Shown: positions 35,265 to 44,715, counted from the first letter of the stretch. The stretch: DNA of 45,679 bases from Akkermansiaceae bacterium (GCA_023301765.1 JALZUC010000051.1:29315-74993); one strand, 5' to 3'. The notes: generated by a model not told the origin, from the letters alone. Translations and numbers: made by a program.

Positions 35265-37382
35265 ATGCCATTCTCCCTCCACAGCGATTACTCCCCCTCC
35301 GGCGATCAAGGCCCTGCTATTGAAAAGTTAGTCAAATCTATCGATGCAGAGAACCGTCACCAGACACTACTGGGCGTTACCGGATCAGGTAAAACATTTA
35401 CCATGGCCAACCTCATTGAGCGCACCGGTAAGCCAACCTTGGTAATGAGCCATAATAAAACACTGGCTGCACAGCTCTACTCTGAGTTTAAAAACTTCTT
35501 CCCTGACAATGCTGTAGAATACTTTGTCTCCTACTTTGATTACTACCAACCAGAAGCCTACATCCCCCGCTCAGATACCTACATTGAAAAAGACAGCTCT
35601 ATTAATGACGAAATAGAGCGCCTACGCCTCAGCACCATGGGCTCCCTCATCACACGGGAGGACGTCATTGTAGTCGCCTCCGTCTCCTGCATCTACGGAC
35701 TTGGATCTCCAGAGGACTATCAAAACATGATGCTCCCAGTAAAAACTGGCGATGAAATGGACCGCGAGGTCTTTCTAGCCGGCCTGATTAACCTCATGTT
35801 TGAGCGTAACGACATAGCCTTCTCACGCGGCCAGTTCCGTGTCCGCGGTGACGTTGTAGAAGTGCACCCTGCTTATTTAGAGGATACCGCCATACGGGTA
35901 GAATTTTTTGGTGATGAAATAGAGCGTATCTCAGAAATCGACGCCCTCACGGGCAGTAGGATAGACACCTTAGACAGCCACACATTTTTCCCTGCCAAAC
36001 AGTTTGTTACCGATAAAGATAAACTGAACACCGCCATCCGCGCGATCAAAAAGGAGGCCTCAGAGCGTGTCGAATGGTTTGAAAAAAACGATAAACTCAT
36101 CGAGGCACAGCGCATCCGCATGCGTACGGACTACGATATTGAGATGATGCAGGAAATGGGCTTCTGCCAGGGAATAGAGAACTACTCACGCCACCTCACC
36201 GGTCGCAAGCCAGGTGCCAGACCTTACACGCTGTTAGACTTTTTCCCAGATGACTACTTACTCCTCATGGATGAAAGTCACGTCAGCATCCCACAGGTAG
36301 GTGGTATGTATGAGGGTGATAAAAGCCGTAAAACTACCTTGGTCGACCACGGCTTCCGCCTACCCAGCGCCCTTGATAACCGCCCACTTAAGTTTGATGA
36401 ATTCATGCAAGTGACTAATCAACGGGTATACATCTCCGCCACCCCTGGCCCGTTTGAATTTATTAACTCACGCCCAGATAATAAAAAATACATCCCATGG
36501 AAACGAGGGGAGATCTCTGCCACTCAAGCACTCAAGCAAATACGCAAAAACATCACTCCCAGCGGAGCCGATCAAGATGTATCAGAATTTAAAGTTAACT
36601 CAGCCAGCACCAATCTCGTAGTAGAGCAGATCATACGCCCCACGGGCCTCCTCGACCCCATCCTCACTCTGAAGCCCCTCAAAGGCCAGATAGACGAAAC
36701 CATCGAGCTCTGCCGTGACCGTGTAGAAAAAAATGAACGCGTTCTCGTAACCACTCTCACTAAAAAAACAGCAGAAGATCTAGCAGAATACCTACAGGAC
36801 ACTGGCCTTAAGGTCCGCTACATCCACTCCGATGTAGGTGCCATCGAGCGAGTAGAGATTCTCCGCTCACTTCGGGCAGGAGAAATAGATATACTCGTAG
36901 GCATTAACCTCCTCCGAGAGGGGCTTGACCTCCCTGAAGTATCCCTCGTCTGCATCCTAGATGCAGATAAGGAAGGCTTCTTACGTAATGAAACTGCACT
37001 CGTCCAGACCGCTGGCCGCGCCGCGCGCCACGTCTCCGGTGAGTGCGTCCTCTTCTGCGATGATCTCACCGACTCCATCCAGGCCCTTATCAACATCACG
37101 AACTATCGACGCACCAAGCAGATAGAACACAATGAACTCCACGGTATAGAGCCTCAAAGCGTCATCAGAAGTGTGCAAAAAAGCCTCAGTCAAGCCACCA
37201 AATACGCCGAGGAGGCAAATGAGCTAAACCGCGCCGTGCTAAATGAAGACGAAGCCACCTATAACGCCACTCATGTCATCGCAGAGCTGGAAGAAGAAAT
37301 GCGTGAGGCTGCCGCCAAATTAGAATTCGAACGCGCAGCCCATCTCCGCGATCAAATTAAACAACTACAGAAAAAAGACTAA
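35265..37382 (+). CDS. uvrB: Excinuclease ABC subunit B with an inserted segment
   Basis: UvrB verifies DNA damage in nucleotide excision repair together with UvrA and UvrC. The start is placed at the ATG at 35265 (MPFSLHSDYSPSGDQGPAIE), since an upstream in-frame GTG at 35193 adds only unrelated residues. Seen are Walker A GVTGSGKT (38-45), the beta-hairpin region YFVSYFDYYQPEAYIPRSDTYIEKD, DESH, VLVTTLTKKTAEDL, the AGRAARH-type motif VI and the C-terminal UVR domain EEMREAAAKLEFERAAHLRDQIKQL. It has 705 residues versus 673 in E. coli; 52 residues replace about six after the SATPGPFEF motif. Located alone, convergent with the following gene. Confidence 0.95.
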   Translation: MPFSLHSDYSPSGDQGPAIEKLVKSIDAENRHQTLLGVTGSGKTFTMANLIERTGKPTLVMSHNKTLAAQLYSEFKNFFPDNAVEYFVSYFDYYQPEAYIPRSDTYIEKDSSINDEIERLRLSTMGSLITREDVIVVASVSCIYGLGSPEDYQNMMLPVKTGDEMDREVFLAGLINLMFERNDIAFSRGQFRVRGDVVEVHPAYLEDTAIRVEFFGDEIERISEIDALTGSRIDTLDSHTFFPAKQFVTDKDKLNTAIRAIKKEASERVEWFEKNDKLIEAQRIRMRTDYDIEMMQEMGFCQGIENYSRHLTGRKPGARPYTLLDFFPDDYLLLMDESHVSIPQVGGMYEGDKSRKTTLVDHGFRLPSALDNRPLKFDEFMQVTNQRVYISATPGPFEFINSRPDNKKYIPWKRGEISATQALKQIRKNITPSGADQDVSEFKVNSASTNLVVEQIIRPTGLLDPILTLKPLKGQIDETIELCRDRVEKNERVLVTTLTKKTAEDLAEYLQDTGLKVRYIHSDVGAIERVEILRSLRAGEIDILVGINLLREGLDLPEVSLVCILDADKEGFLRNETALVQTAGRAARHVSGECVLFCDDLTDSIQALINITNYRRTKQIEHNELHGIEPQSVIRSVQKSLSQATKYAEEANELNRAVLNEDEATYNATHVIAELEEEMREAAAKLEFERAAHLRDQIKQLQKKD

Positions 37383-37389
37383 CCTCTAA

Positions 37390-37914
37390 TTAGTCCACCA
37401 CTGCTAGCCGATCATGACTCTCACCGCTGTCTATATCCGTAAGCAAGTTAGCAGTCTGACTCTGCCCAGATGCCGTAAGACTGAATGTTTTATGCGAGTG
37501 CATTCCATCACTATGAGTCTCCATATATCTCTTTTTAGCTAAAGTATCCACAAGCTTTGTAGTATTAGCAGGCTTACGATCGAAGCTTTGCAGGAAAAGA
37601 TTAAGCCTCTTAGTGTCCATATCTTCATCACCCTCCAGCCGCTTATGATAACTAGCTAGCATAACAGACTCCATACCAGATAGACGGTACTTCTTATCTT
37701 CAAGAATCCTCCTGATCGACCATAGAGTTTCACCGATACGCTTATCCTCATTACCCTCCACATGAGTCGCCGCCATAAAAGCCTCTTCCGCCACCTTCAT
37801 CTCATACTTCTTAGTAATGAACTCATGGTAAAGACGTAACTGCTCAGCACTCATTTGATCGCTCATTTCAAGCGCGTTACTAGCTAATTTATGGATCATA
37901 TCCGGCTCAGACAT
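37390..37914 (-). CDS. Hypothetical protein with possible winged-helix C-terminus
   Basis: Not recognised by name. It is 174 residues and mainly helical. The C-terminal part TTKLVDTLAKKRYMETHSDGMHSHKTFSLTASGQSQTANLL follows the pattern of a MarR-type recognition helix and wing (LVDxLxKxGYhExxxxxxxxxxxhxLTxxGxxxxxxL). The N-terminal 100 residues would then be the first helices of the fold. DNA binding is inferred only. It ends 8 bp from uvrB on the opposite strand and is divergent from the coiled-coil gene across an AT-rich 234-bp region. Confidence 0.55.
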   Translation of the reverse strand: MSEPDMIHKLASNALEMSDQMSAEQLRLYHEFITKKYEMKVAEEAFMAATHVEGNEDKRIGETLWSIRRILEDKKYRLSGMESVMLASYHKRLEGDEDMDTKRLNLFLQSFDRKPANTTKLVDTLAKKRYMETHSDGMHSHKTFSLTASGQSQTANLLTDIDSGESHDRLAVVD

Positions 37915-38148
37915 AGCAGAAACTTAGCCGAAATATATTAATCAAGCAAGCCAATATAGCAGAACATACATTTATTTAAGCTAAAACCGTAAACATATTC
38001 AGAAAAATAAATATTTCGGAAATCTTAAATTAGCATTAAAAACCATTGTTTTACATAGGGTTATAAAAACAATATTAGCAATATATTGCACCGCAGCTCA
38101 TTTCTGTGCATTTTTTAGCTGCAGTTGAGCCACCGCAGCTACGAAGTT
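37915..38148. promoter_or_regulatory. AT-rich divergent promoter region with a 10-bp direct repeat
   Basis: The region between the two divergent genes is clearly AT-richer than its neighbours. CACCGCAGCT occurs at 38089-38098 and 38131-38140, and GCAGCT and AGCTGC lie between. These might be binding sites for a regulator, possibly the winged-helix-like product. No other gene is seen. Confidence 0.3.
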
Positions 38149-38763
38149 ATGAAAGCACGTTTTGACATCCACTTCCCCTTAAATGGACGGTATACCCCAG
38201 TCCAAGGCATTACCCCCACACCACCGAGAACCTACACGCGCAGGGATCGTCAGTCACCGAGTATGCCCTCAGCCCCTGCTACAACAGACTCATTTAGTCA
38301 GGCAAATAGCCAACACCCCTATAAGTTAGAAGAAGAGATAAAACTTTCTGAACTAGAAGATTACACTAATCTGCTAATTTCCCAGCTAACTAATACGCAA
38401 GAAAACTCTGAACTCTACCTAGAAGACCTTCTGCCCAGCTATGTAAAACTTCAGAGAAAATATGAAAAATCTCGCAAAACTAGCAAAGACCAGCAGAGCT
38501 TAGCCAGAAAGCTAGTTCAAGTCGCAGAACCATTACTCAGTAATGGCGCCGTGACAGAAAAAGAAAAACAAGGACTCCTAAACGTCACTGGGCTAGCAGT
38601 AGAAAAAGTGATGCAGCTAAAAATGCGCAGCTCTAATCTCCGCCAACGTATTATTTTCCTCAAACTGACCATCCCTCAGTATGTGGAAAACTACGCTCGC
38701 CTACTAGGTCACCCTAGCGATGTCTGCCAGCAGCTGGCAAATGTGGCGAAGTCTGAGCTCTAA
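38149..38763 (+). CDS. Helical, coiled-coil hypothetical protein
   Basis: A 204-residue product; an in-frame TTG at 38125 would add eight residues. It starts with a short hydrophobic/beta stretch (MKARFDIHFPLNGRY), then a proline/serine-rich disordered linker to about residue 68, then a long helical region with coiled-coil potential (ISQLTNTQENSELYLEDLL, LQRKYEKSRKTSKDQQSL). The tail ends in ANVAKSEL. No domain is recognised. It is divergent from the winged-helix-like gene; its stop codon overlaps that of a small gene on the other strand by 3 bp. Confidence 0.55.
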   Translation: MKARFDIHFPLNGRYTPVQGITPTPPRTYTRRDRQSPSMPSAPATTDSFSQANSQHPYKLEEEIKLSELEDYTNLLISQLTNTQENSELYLEDLLPSYVKLQRKYEKSRKTSKDQQSLARKLVQVAEPLLSNGAVTEKEKQGLLNVTGLAVEKVMQLKMRSSNLRQRIIFLKLTIPQYVENYARLLGHPSDVCQQLANVAKSEL

Positions 38764-38918
38764 TCACACTCCTCCGGAGGTAAGAACGAATCCCGATTGA
38801 TTGATTTTTTGATTAGACGCCCGCCAAAAAATACCAGTAACCCTCCAGTCAGTATCAAGGTGCTAGGCAGTAGAATTAACCTATGCTGATTCTTAAGGTC
38901 CAGAATCAGTTCACGCAT
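38760..38918 (-). CDS. Small 52-residue single-pass membrane protein
   Basis: An ATG at 38918 opens a 52-codon frame ending at 38760. The product begins MRELILDLKNQHRL, has one membrane helix in ILLPSTLILTGGLLVFFGG and then a basic stop-transfer and polar tail (RLIKKSINRDSFLPPEECD). This layout is hard to obtain by chance. The frame is closed by a stop upstream of the ATG, so it is not the end of a longer gene in this frame. It follows the 141-residue gene on the same strand by 113 bp. No Shine-Dalgarno sequence. Confidence 0.5.
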   Translation of the reverse strand: MRELILDLKNQHRLILLPSTLILTGGLLVFFGGRLIKKSINRDSFLPPEECD

Positions 38919-39031
38919 CGCCGATGTAGCTGATAAGTGGTAAAAGATGATACGTTACCAAATACTGTCTGGGTAAACCCTGCTAATAAGATCATTAGCC
39001 TTGCGGTTCTCACTTTTTAATAAAGCCAAAA

Positions 39032-39457
39032 TTAGCTCTCATCCCTCATAGACTTCAGACGTTTATCCTGAGCATCGAGGATAAACATAGAGCGTCTAAA
39101 ATCAATAAGACCATGAAGCTTCTTAGCCTCATCGCGAGAGCGTTCATCAATGTGTAGATCCATCTTCCCCATATCCACACCAGGTATCTCTTTAACCAAG
39201 GCCGGATCTTCAATACGTAGCACTAGCCGCCTGACTTTAAACCATTTTTTAACAAGCTCAACGTGCTCGATCTCCTCATAAGGTAAATCAATAGACGTCA
39301 TCTCCCCCTTCCCCCCCTTAAAAACACTCCCCTTCAGCCGCCAACTAAGCGTAATCCCGTCCGGCAGAAAGCGCAGCTTCCCCAGCACCCCCTCTTTCCC
39401 CAGAGGGTCAGTAGCTGGAATGTGGAAATGGATGTTGACCGGATCAATGGAAATCAT
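39032..39457 (-). CDS. Hypothetical protein, PH-like fold predicted
   Basis: Not named. The 141-residue cytoplasmic protein starts MISIDPVNIHFHIPATDP and is mostly beta strands followed by a C-terminal helix (DEAKKLHGLIDFRRSMFILDAQ). Strand patterns GVLGKLRFLPDGITLSWRLKGSVFKGGKGEMTSIDLPYEEIEHVELVKKWFKVRRLVLRI resemble a small PH-like domain (bacterial PH or DUF304-like), similar in layout to the protein encoded at 34629-35177 but without membrane segments. Gene lies between the PII gene and the 52-residue gene on the same strand. Confidence 0.55.
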   Translation of the reverse strand: MISIDPVNIHFHIPATDPLGKEGVLGKLRFLPDGITLSWRLKGSVFKGGKGEMTSIDLPYEEIEHVELVKKWFKVRRLVLRIEDPALVKEIPGVDMGKMDLHIDERSRDEAKKLHGLIDFRRSMFILDAQDKRLKSMRDES

Positions 39458-39477
39458 CGTAGATGTAGCATAATAAT

Positions 39478-39513
39478 AAAAAAACGGACAAGCAACACTT
39501 TCTCAAGTGCTTC
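39478..39513 (-). terminator. Weak terminator downstream of the PII gene
   Basis: On the - strand a bulged stem (CACTT-GAGA-AAGTG with flanking AAG/CTT) is followed five bases later by seven Ts. It lies just downstream of the PII stop codon and before the next gene on this strand. Confidence 0.35.
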
Positions 39514-39551
39514 TTGGCCGCTTAAACTGAAAACTTTATTGAATAAACTAC

Positions 39552-39911
<360 letters not shown>

Positions 39912-39992
39912 TTACTTTAAGTCCTACGAACCTTAATGCAAGCAAGCATCGTGCCAATTCCTCTATAGAAATTAAATTCTCCGTTTAACTCT

Positions 39993-41090
39993 CTATTTTT
40001 TACTAAATCGGCCACCAGCTGATCTCTGTATTTTGCCCATGATCTCCAGCTTAAGCAGAGTAGCGCTAACTTCAGGAATAGAGCCTCCTACCGCCACGGT
40101 TAAATCATCAAGTAACAACGATTCATTTTCTAAAGCACCGCAGATTAAAGCCTCCATACCCGTTAGCTCAGATGGCTCAGCAGCCTTTAACTCAGGGCTA
40201 GTTAGCCCCAAAGGTAATGTCGCCATGTCATCCAGGATATCATGCCCACCAGTCACCAGAATAGCACCCTCACGGATCATAGCATTACAGCCTGCTGAAG
40301 TAGGTCGATCTATAGGCCCCGGCACCGCATAAATAGTCTTCCCTAGATCACCAGCAAGATTAGCCGTGATACGTGCCCCTGACCACTCAGGGCACTCCAC
40401 TACCACCACTGCCTGTGACCACGCCGCTACAATACGGTTTCTCATTGGAAATGTTTTTTTACTAGGCGGAGTATTAAGCGGAAATTCAGAAACCACAGCT
40501 CCGCGTCCATCCGCAATTTTCTCAGCAAGCACCATATTTTCAGGAGGGTAGATCTGTCCAAGCCCAGAGCCAATCACTGCAATAGTACGCCCATTTTGCG
40601 CAGCTATCGCACCTTCATGTGCATACGTATCAATACCCCTTGCAAGGCCTGAGATAATCGTCAGGCCACTGGATGCCAGCTGAAAAGCAAACTGACGTGC
40701 CGTGTTAGTACCATACATAGAAGTCTTCCTAGAACCTACCACAGCGAGTGCATAACGGTCTCTAGGTGATAGCTCACCCCAGATATAGAGGGCTAGTGGA
40801 GGATCATAGCTCTGGCGGAGATTCTCCGGATAATCTGGGTCTCCATGAGTGACTACAGTTAAGCCTCGTCGCTTAATTTCATCAAGCTCCAGGCTAAGAT
40901 CAATCCTATTTTCCCAATCACGTATGATCTCCGCAGTCTCACGCCCTATCCCATCCACACTCGTCAAGCTTTGTGCATCTGCACTTAAGATCTTCTCCGC
41001 AGAATCAAACCTCTCTAGCAAGCGCCGTACCCTCACAGGCCCTATCTTAGGCAGCATATTCAGAGCAATGATAGCCTCGCGAGTGTTCAT
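39993..41090 (-). CDS. dprA: DNA-processing protein DprA
   Basis: DprA binds incoming single-stranded DNA during natural transformation and loads RecA. The start is set at the ATG at 41090 (MNTREAIIALNMLPKIGPVRVRRLL), since an upstream frame extension adds 12 unrelated residues. N-terminal helix-hairpin-helix/SAM-like region is at 1-70, then the Rossmann DprA domain: AVVGSRKTSMYGTNTARQFA, TIISGLARGIDTYAHEGAI, AVIGSGLGQIYPPEN, SEFPLNTPPSKKTFPMRNRIVAAWSQAVVVVE, GKTIYAVPGPIDRPTSAGCNAMIREGA. A C-terminal winged-helix domain (about 300-365) follows. Length 365 is normal. Other competence genes are not in the window. Confidence 0.95.
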   Translation of the reverse strand: MNTREAIIALNMLPKIGPVRVRRLLERFDSAEKILSADAQSLTSVDGIGRETAEIIRDWENRIDLSLELDEIKRRGLTVVTHGDPDYPENLRQSYDPPLALYIWGELSPRDRYALAVVGSRKTSMYGTNTARQFAFQLASSGLTIISGLARGIDTYAHEGAIAAQNGRTIAVIGSGLGQIYPPENMVLAEKIADGRGAVVSEFPLNTPPSKKTFPMRNRIVAAWSQAVVVVECPEWSGARITANLAGDLGKTIYAVPGPIDRPTSAGCNAMIREGAILVTGGHDILDDMATLPLGLTSPELKAAEPSELTGMEALICGALENESLLLDDLTVAVGGSIPEVSATLLKLEIMGKIQRSAGGRFSKK

Positions 41091-41150
41091 ACGGACACAT
41101 ATACGGCAAAGTCTATAAGTTGCCAAATACCAAATATTACAATCCAGCCA

Positions 41151-43163
41151 TTAACTTTTATAGTACCGCTGATAGAAACTATGACTGAGAGCCTCTCTCT
41201 TTACCCTTGAATAAGCTAGTAATCGGTATCGTAGGCAAAACTCAATAATAGTGAAAAACCGCTTCCAAAAACCATGTTTTGTCCACTTCCTAGCAGACAC
41301 CTCTGCTTCTTTCCCCAGATAGAGCAAATCACCTAAGCCACCTAACCTATCACTCATTTCCACATCTTCCATCAAAGGCTGATCAGTAAGAACTCCAGCT
41401 TGAAGAGCCGTCTCACGATGGAAGAATTGTGTTTGGTCACCAAAGCTTGTCGAGAGAAGAACAGCTCGAAACTCATTCATAACCTCAATAAGTAAAAGCC
41501 CCAGACTCTCATTACCAAATCTCTGCCCCAGCGAGCCCCCTACTGTGTGAGGGTTTTTATCTAGCGCATCCGCTAGATGCACTAATGACCCCTTCGGCAA
41601 AGTAACATCTGAATGTAAGATGACTACCCAATCACCACTAGCGGCCTCCACCCCTGCTTTAATCTGCCCGCCTCTCCCCTGCTTTGTTTGTAATATTAGA
41701 ATGTTTAAATCCTTTGACTCAAGCCCATCAAGTGAGCCGTCACTCGAGTCAGCATCTGCTAATATCACCTCATTTGGCTTGAGACTCTGAGCGGATAGAT
41801 CATCTAATACCCTATCCAGATGTTTACCTGCATTGTACGTGGGAATCACCACTGAGAAATTAGTAACTTCACCACAGCCGCTCTTTTTTGGGAGCATTTT
41901 CACCCTAGTCAACAGGCTCTTATTTTCTAGGAACAGAAATACAAAAAATGGCCCCCAAAATACCAGATGTGCCCAGAGCGGTAGAGACCACCCCTTTCCT
42001 GTAGCTGCGGAGTGCCATACCAGAAAGTAAAGGCTCGATGTTACAGACAGCGATAGCCATGACAACTTCGGCCGTACCGCCACAAAAGGTAAAGCCCAAG
42101 TAAGATACCAGAAATGCACAATCGGAGAAAGTACTACCAAGCTACCCAGTGCTACTAATAAAGATGACCACAACCTCTTTTTAAGTATTAACCAGAAGGC
42201 AAAAAACCAGCACAGGGAATAAAGCCCAGCCACCGCCAGATTAGCCGCCTTCACACCTCCAAAAAGTGTCTTGCTTAGTAGCTGGTGCACTGGACCATTA
42301 AAACTACCACCTGACCCAAACAAAAATAAAGCATGCGCCACAGACCCTAGACTCTGCCAGTAAAAAACGATCGGCAAGATGAGCACGAGTGCCGCCACTG
42401 ACCAGCCACGCTTTCCAGACCTCCATAGTAATAACGGCGCTACCACTGCTGCCATTATCTTGACCCCCACTGCTATAGCCACCGCTGCACCACAGGTAGC
42501 CCACCACCGCTTTGAATGAGCTAACATCGCTACCGTTAGAGCAAATACCATCAAGATATCAAAATGCCCTTCCGCAGCATATGAAAACAAGACAAGTGGA
42601 CTTAATGCGTAAAACAACACCCACCGCAAAGGTAATAAATGATGCCTCAGTAATGCTAAGAGCGTAGTAATCAATAGCATATCTAACACCATCGCCACTA
42701 CCTTGTAGCTCATAGGACTATACCCTAGCTTATTGATTAGACGAAATGCATGCATCGCTAGCGGTGGGTATGCCGTAGGCCGATCACGGTGATTCATTAC
42801 CGCCCAGTACTCATCCTCATAGGGCTCAAACACTGCAGCATCAGCAGTGTCCTGATAGGGGTCTACCCCTAGCTCAGTTAGTTTCCCCTCCCACAAATAA
42901 CGGTTTACATCATCAGATGGTGCCGTAGGGAGTAACGTCAGGCGAGGTAGAAGAGATACCCCCAATATTAAGAAAATAGCCGTTTTCCCAGACACTCTAG
43001 GAAAAATCAATGCTGAGCTTAGCCCCAGAACGCCAATGGTAATACCCAATAAAACACGAGATACTCCAGCGGCATCAAAACTGGTAGTAACAGAGCTATA
43101 GACACAGCAAGCTGCAATCAGTCCAAGATTGATAATCAGCCATACTATCCACCTATTAGACAC
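41151..43163 (-). CDS. Fused GT-C and GT2 glycosyltransferase
   Basis: The 670-residue protein fuses two enzymes. Residues 1-about 415 are a polytopic GT-C type mannosyltransferase/GT87-like domain with acidic pair DDVNRYLWEGKL (84-95), about eleven membrane segments and the loop YPPLAMHAF. After a short linker, residues 435-670 are a cytoplasmic family 2 glycosyltransferase: FSVVIPTYNAGKHLDRVLDDL, DADSSDGS, GRGGQIKAGVEAA, HSDVTLPKGS and MEDVEMSDRLG. The GT2 part resembles the enzymes found beside arsenosugar biosynthesis genes (TIGR04283-like). Probably a polyprenyl-phosphate sugar route to envelope glycans. Its start lies 3 bp from the next gene's end, so they are co-transcribed. Confidence 0.85.
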   Translation of the reverse strand: MSNRWIVWLIINLGLIAACCVYSSVTTSFDAAGVSRVLLGITIGVLGLSSALIFPRVSGKTAIFLILGVSLLPRLTLLPTAPSDDVNRYLWEGKLTELGVDPYQDTADAAVFEPYEDEYWAVMNHRDRPTAYPPLAMHAFRLINKLGYSPMSYKVVAMVLDMLLITTLLALLRHHLLPLRWVLFYALSPLVLFSYAAEGHFDILMVFALTVAMLAHSKRWWATCGAAVAIAVGVKIMAAVVAPLLLWRSGKRGWSVAALVLILPIVFYWQSLGSVAHALFLFGSGGSFNGPVHQLLSKTLFGGVKAANLAVAGLYSLCWFFAFWLILKKRLWSSLLVALGSLVVLSPIVHFWYLTWALPFVAVRPKLSWLSLSVTSSLYFLVWHSAATGKGWSLPLWAHLVFWGPFFVFLFLENKSLLTRVKMLPKKSGCGEVTNFSVVIPTYNAGKHLDRVLDDLSAQSLKPNEVILADADSSDGSLDGLESKDLNILILQTKQGRGGQIKAGVEAASGDWVVILHSDVTLPKGSLVHLADALDKNPHTVGGSLGQRFGNESLGLLLIEVMNEFRAVLLSTSFGDQTQFFHRETALQAGVLTDQPLMEDVEMSDRLGGLGDLLYLGKEAEVSARKWTKHGFWKRFFTIIEFCLRYRLLAYSRVKREALSHSFYQRYYKS

Positions 43164-43166
43164 GTC

Positions 43167-44675
43167 TCAACTCCCTTCCTTCAAACTATAGATACCAAAT
43201 AACCCAAGCCCAGCAGCATAAATTAGGAAAAACGGTACCATCCCCCCAACGCCAACACTATAGTAATAGAGTGCTGTAATAACCGAGAGCAGAGACAAGG
43301 CTATTTCGATCCAAGGTAAAATAGATTTCTTACCCTTATAGCGCACCTTTTCCTTATCATCTCCCTGCTTAGGAGTTCGCACAAATGGTGACTCAATCCC
43401 GATGAGCCCTTCCATACACGCCCTTGCATTACTAGCACAGATACCAAAACCAATGCATAACAGCATAGGTAAACGAGCAAAGAAGTAACCTGCGCGGGTA
43501 GGAGAAATCCATAGTTCGGCTGTTAAATACAGTAAACTTGGTCCCATCATCGCTAACACCATTGGCGCTATAAACCATAATGCGAAAATAGACTGAAACA
43601 CCTCAGGTGTTAGTAAAGCAATAGGAAGTGCTAATAAAAGCTGCACACACATACACAGATGAATCGCATAATGTGTTAAATGGAATGTAGCTTCGATCTT
43701 TTTACGTAAAGGCTCATCAGATCCCCACACCTTTGGTAGAATCTTTTTGGCTGTCTGCATTGAGCCTTTAGCCCAGCGAAACTGCTGACTACGGAAACCA
43801 CGGAAAAGGGCTGGAAGCTCAGCCGGCACACACAACCCTGGCAGATAATGAAACTTCCATCCTTTTAGCTGTGCCCTGTAGGATAGGTCAAGATCCTCAG
43901 TAAGAGTATCTGCCTGCCATCCACCTGCATCATCAATAGCTTCCCGATTCCATACACCTGCAGTGCCGTTAAAATTTAAGAAATGGCCATTATAAGAACG
44001 CGCAACCTGCTCCACGACAAAGTGGCCGTCTATACCGACACTCTGAGCACGAGTAAAAAACGTATCTTCTGCATTCAGGTGATCCCAGCGTGCCTGCACT
44101 ACACCACATTTATCCCGTGATAGAAAATGAGGAATCACACGTTTGAGGAAATTCGCTGGTGGCACAAAGTCACTGTCAAAAATCGCAATGTAAGGGGAAT
44201 CATCCTTAGTCATACCATAAGCCAGTGCACCTGCCTTATAGCCTACGCGATCATCTCTTCTAACAACCTCAATATTTACGCCCTCAGCACGTAGCTCTGC
44301 AGCAATTTCATCCACCATCCCTACAGTCTCATCATCAGAGTCATCCAGCAGCTGGATCGCATGATTTGGGTAGTCAATTGCTGCTACAGCGCGAATCACG
44401 CGCTCAGCTACTGTGGACTCATTATATAGTGGTAGCTGACTTAACACCGCTGGTGCAGAGTCCTCAGTAAAGTTGCACTCAGCTTCTACCTCATGATTTT
44501 CAGTAACTACCTTATCCTTGACCTTAAAAAAGAGCCATAGAACATAATAATGGTGAAGTCCATAAAGCAGCAGCATAGCGCTACAAATTGCATAAAGAGC
44601 GATAGGAAGGTAAGAGATCATTAAGTAATAATTAAAAGGTGTATGCAGGTAACAGAAAAGATCATAAAAAGCCAA
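43167..44675 (-). CDS. Processive family 2 glycosyltransferase (cellulose synthase-like)
   Basis: A membrane-embedded GT2 enzyme of 502 residues. Two N-terminal membrane segments, then the catalytic domain with LPLYNESTVAERVI, first aspartates in LLDDSDDETV, DSDFVPP, TEDLDLSYRA and the QQFRW motif (FRGFRSQQFRWAKGSMQTAKKI), which is the D,D,D,QxxRW signature of processive beta-glycosyltransferases. Four or more C-terminal membrane segments follow. Relatives make cellulose, glucomannan or glucosylceramide-like products. No c-di-GMP-binding PilZ domain is seen at the C-terminus. Encoded 3 bp before the fused glycosyltransferase, so both may build the same polysaccharide or glycolipid. Confidence 0.9.
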   Translation of the reverse strand: MAFYDLFCYLHTPFNYYLMISYLPIALYAICSAMLLLYGLHHYYVLWLFFKVKDKVVTENHEVEAECNFTEDSAPAVLSQLPLYNESTVAERVIRAVAAIDYPNHAIQLLDDSDDETVGMVDEIAAELRAEGVNIEVVRRDDRVGYKAGALAYGMTKDDSPYIAIFDSDFVPPANFLKRVIPHFLSRDKCGVVQARWDHLNAEDTFFTRAQSVGIDGHFVVEQVARSYNGHFLNFNGTAGVWNREAIDDAGGWQADTLTEDLDLSYRAQLKGWKFHYLPGLCVPAELPALFRGFRSQQFRWAKGSMQTAKKILPKVWGSDEPLRKKIEATFHLTHYAIHLCMCVQLLLALPIALLTPEVFQSIFALWFIAPMVLAMMGPSLLYLTAELWISPTRAGYFFARLPMLLCIGFGICASNARACMEGLIGIESPFVRTPKQGDDKEKVRYKGKKSILPWIEIALSLLSVITALYYYSVGVGGMVPFFLIYAAGLGLFGIYSLKEGS

Positions 44676-44715
44676 GCCTATGCTGAGTTTTTAATCACGT
44701 ATCAAAAGCGTTTAT

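Noticed and set aside
38089-38140. Riboswitch or CRISPR from repeated CACCGCAGCT
   Set aside because: Only two copies, 42 bp apart, without spacer-like regularity.
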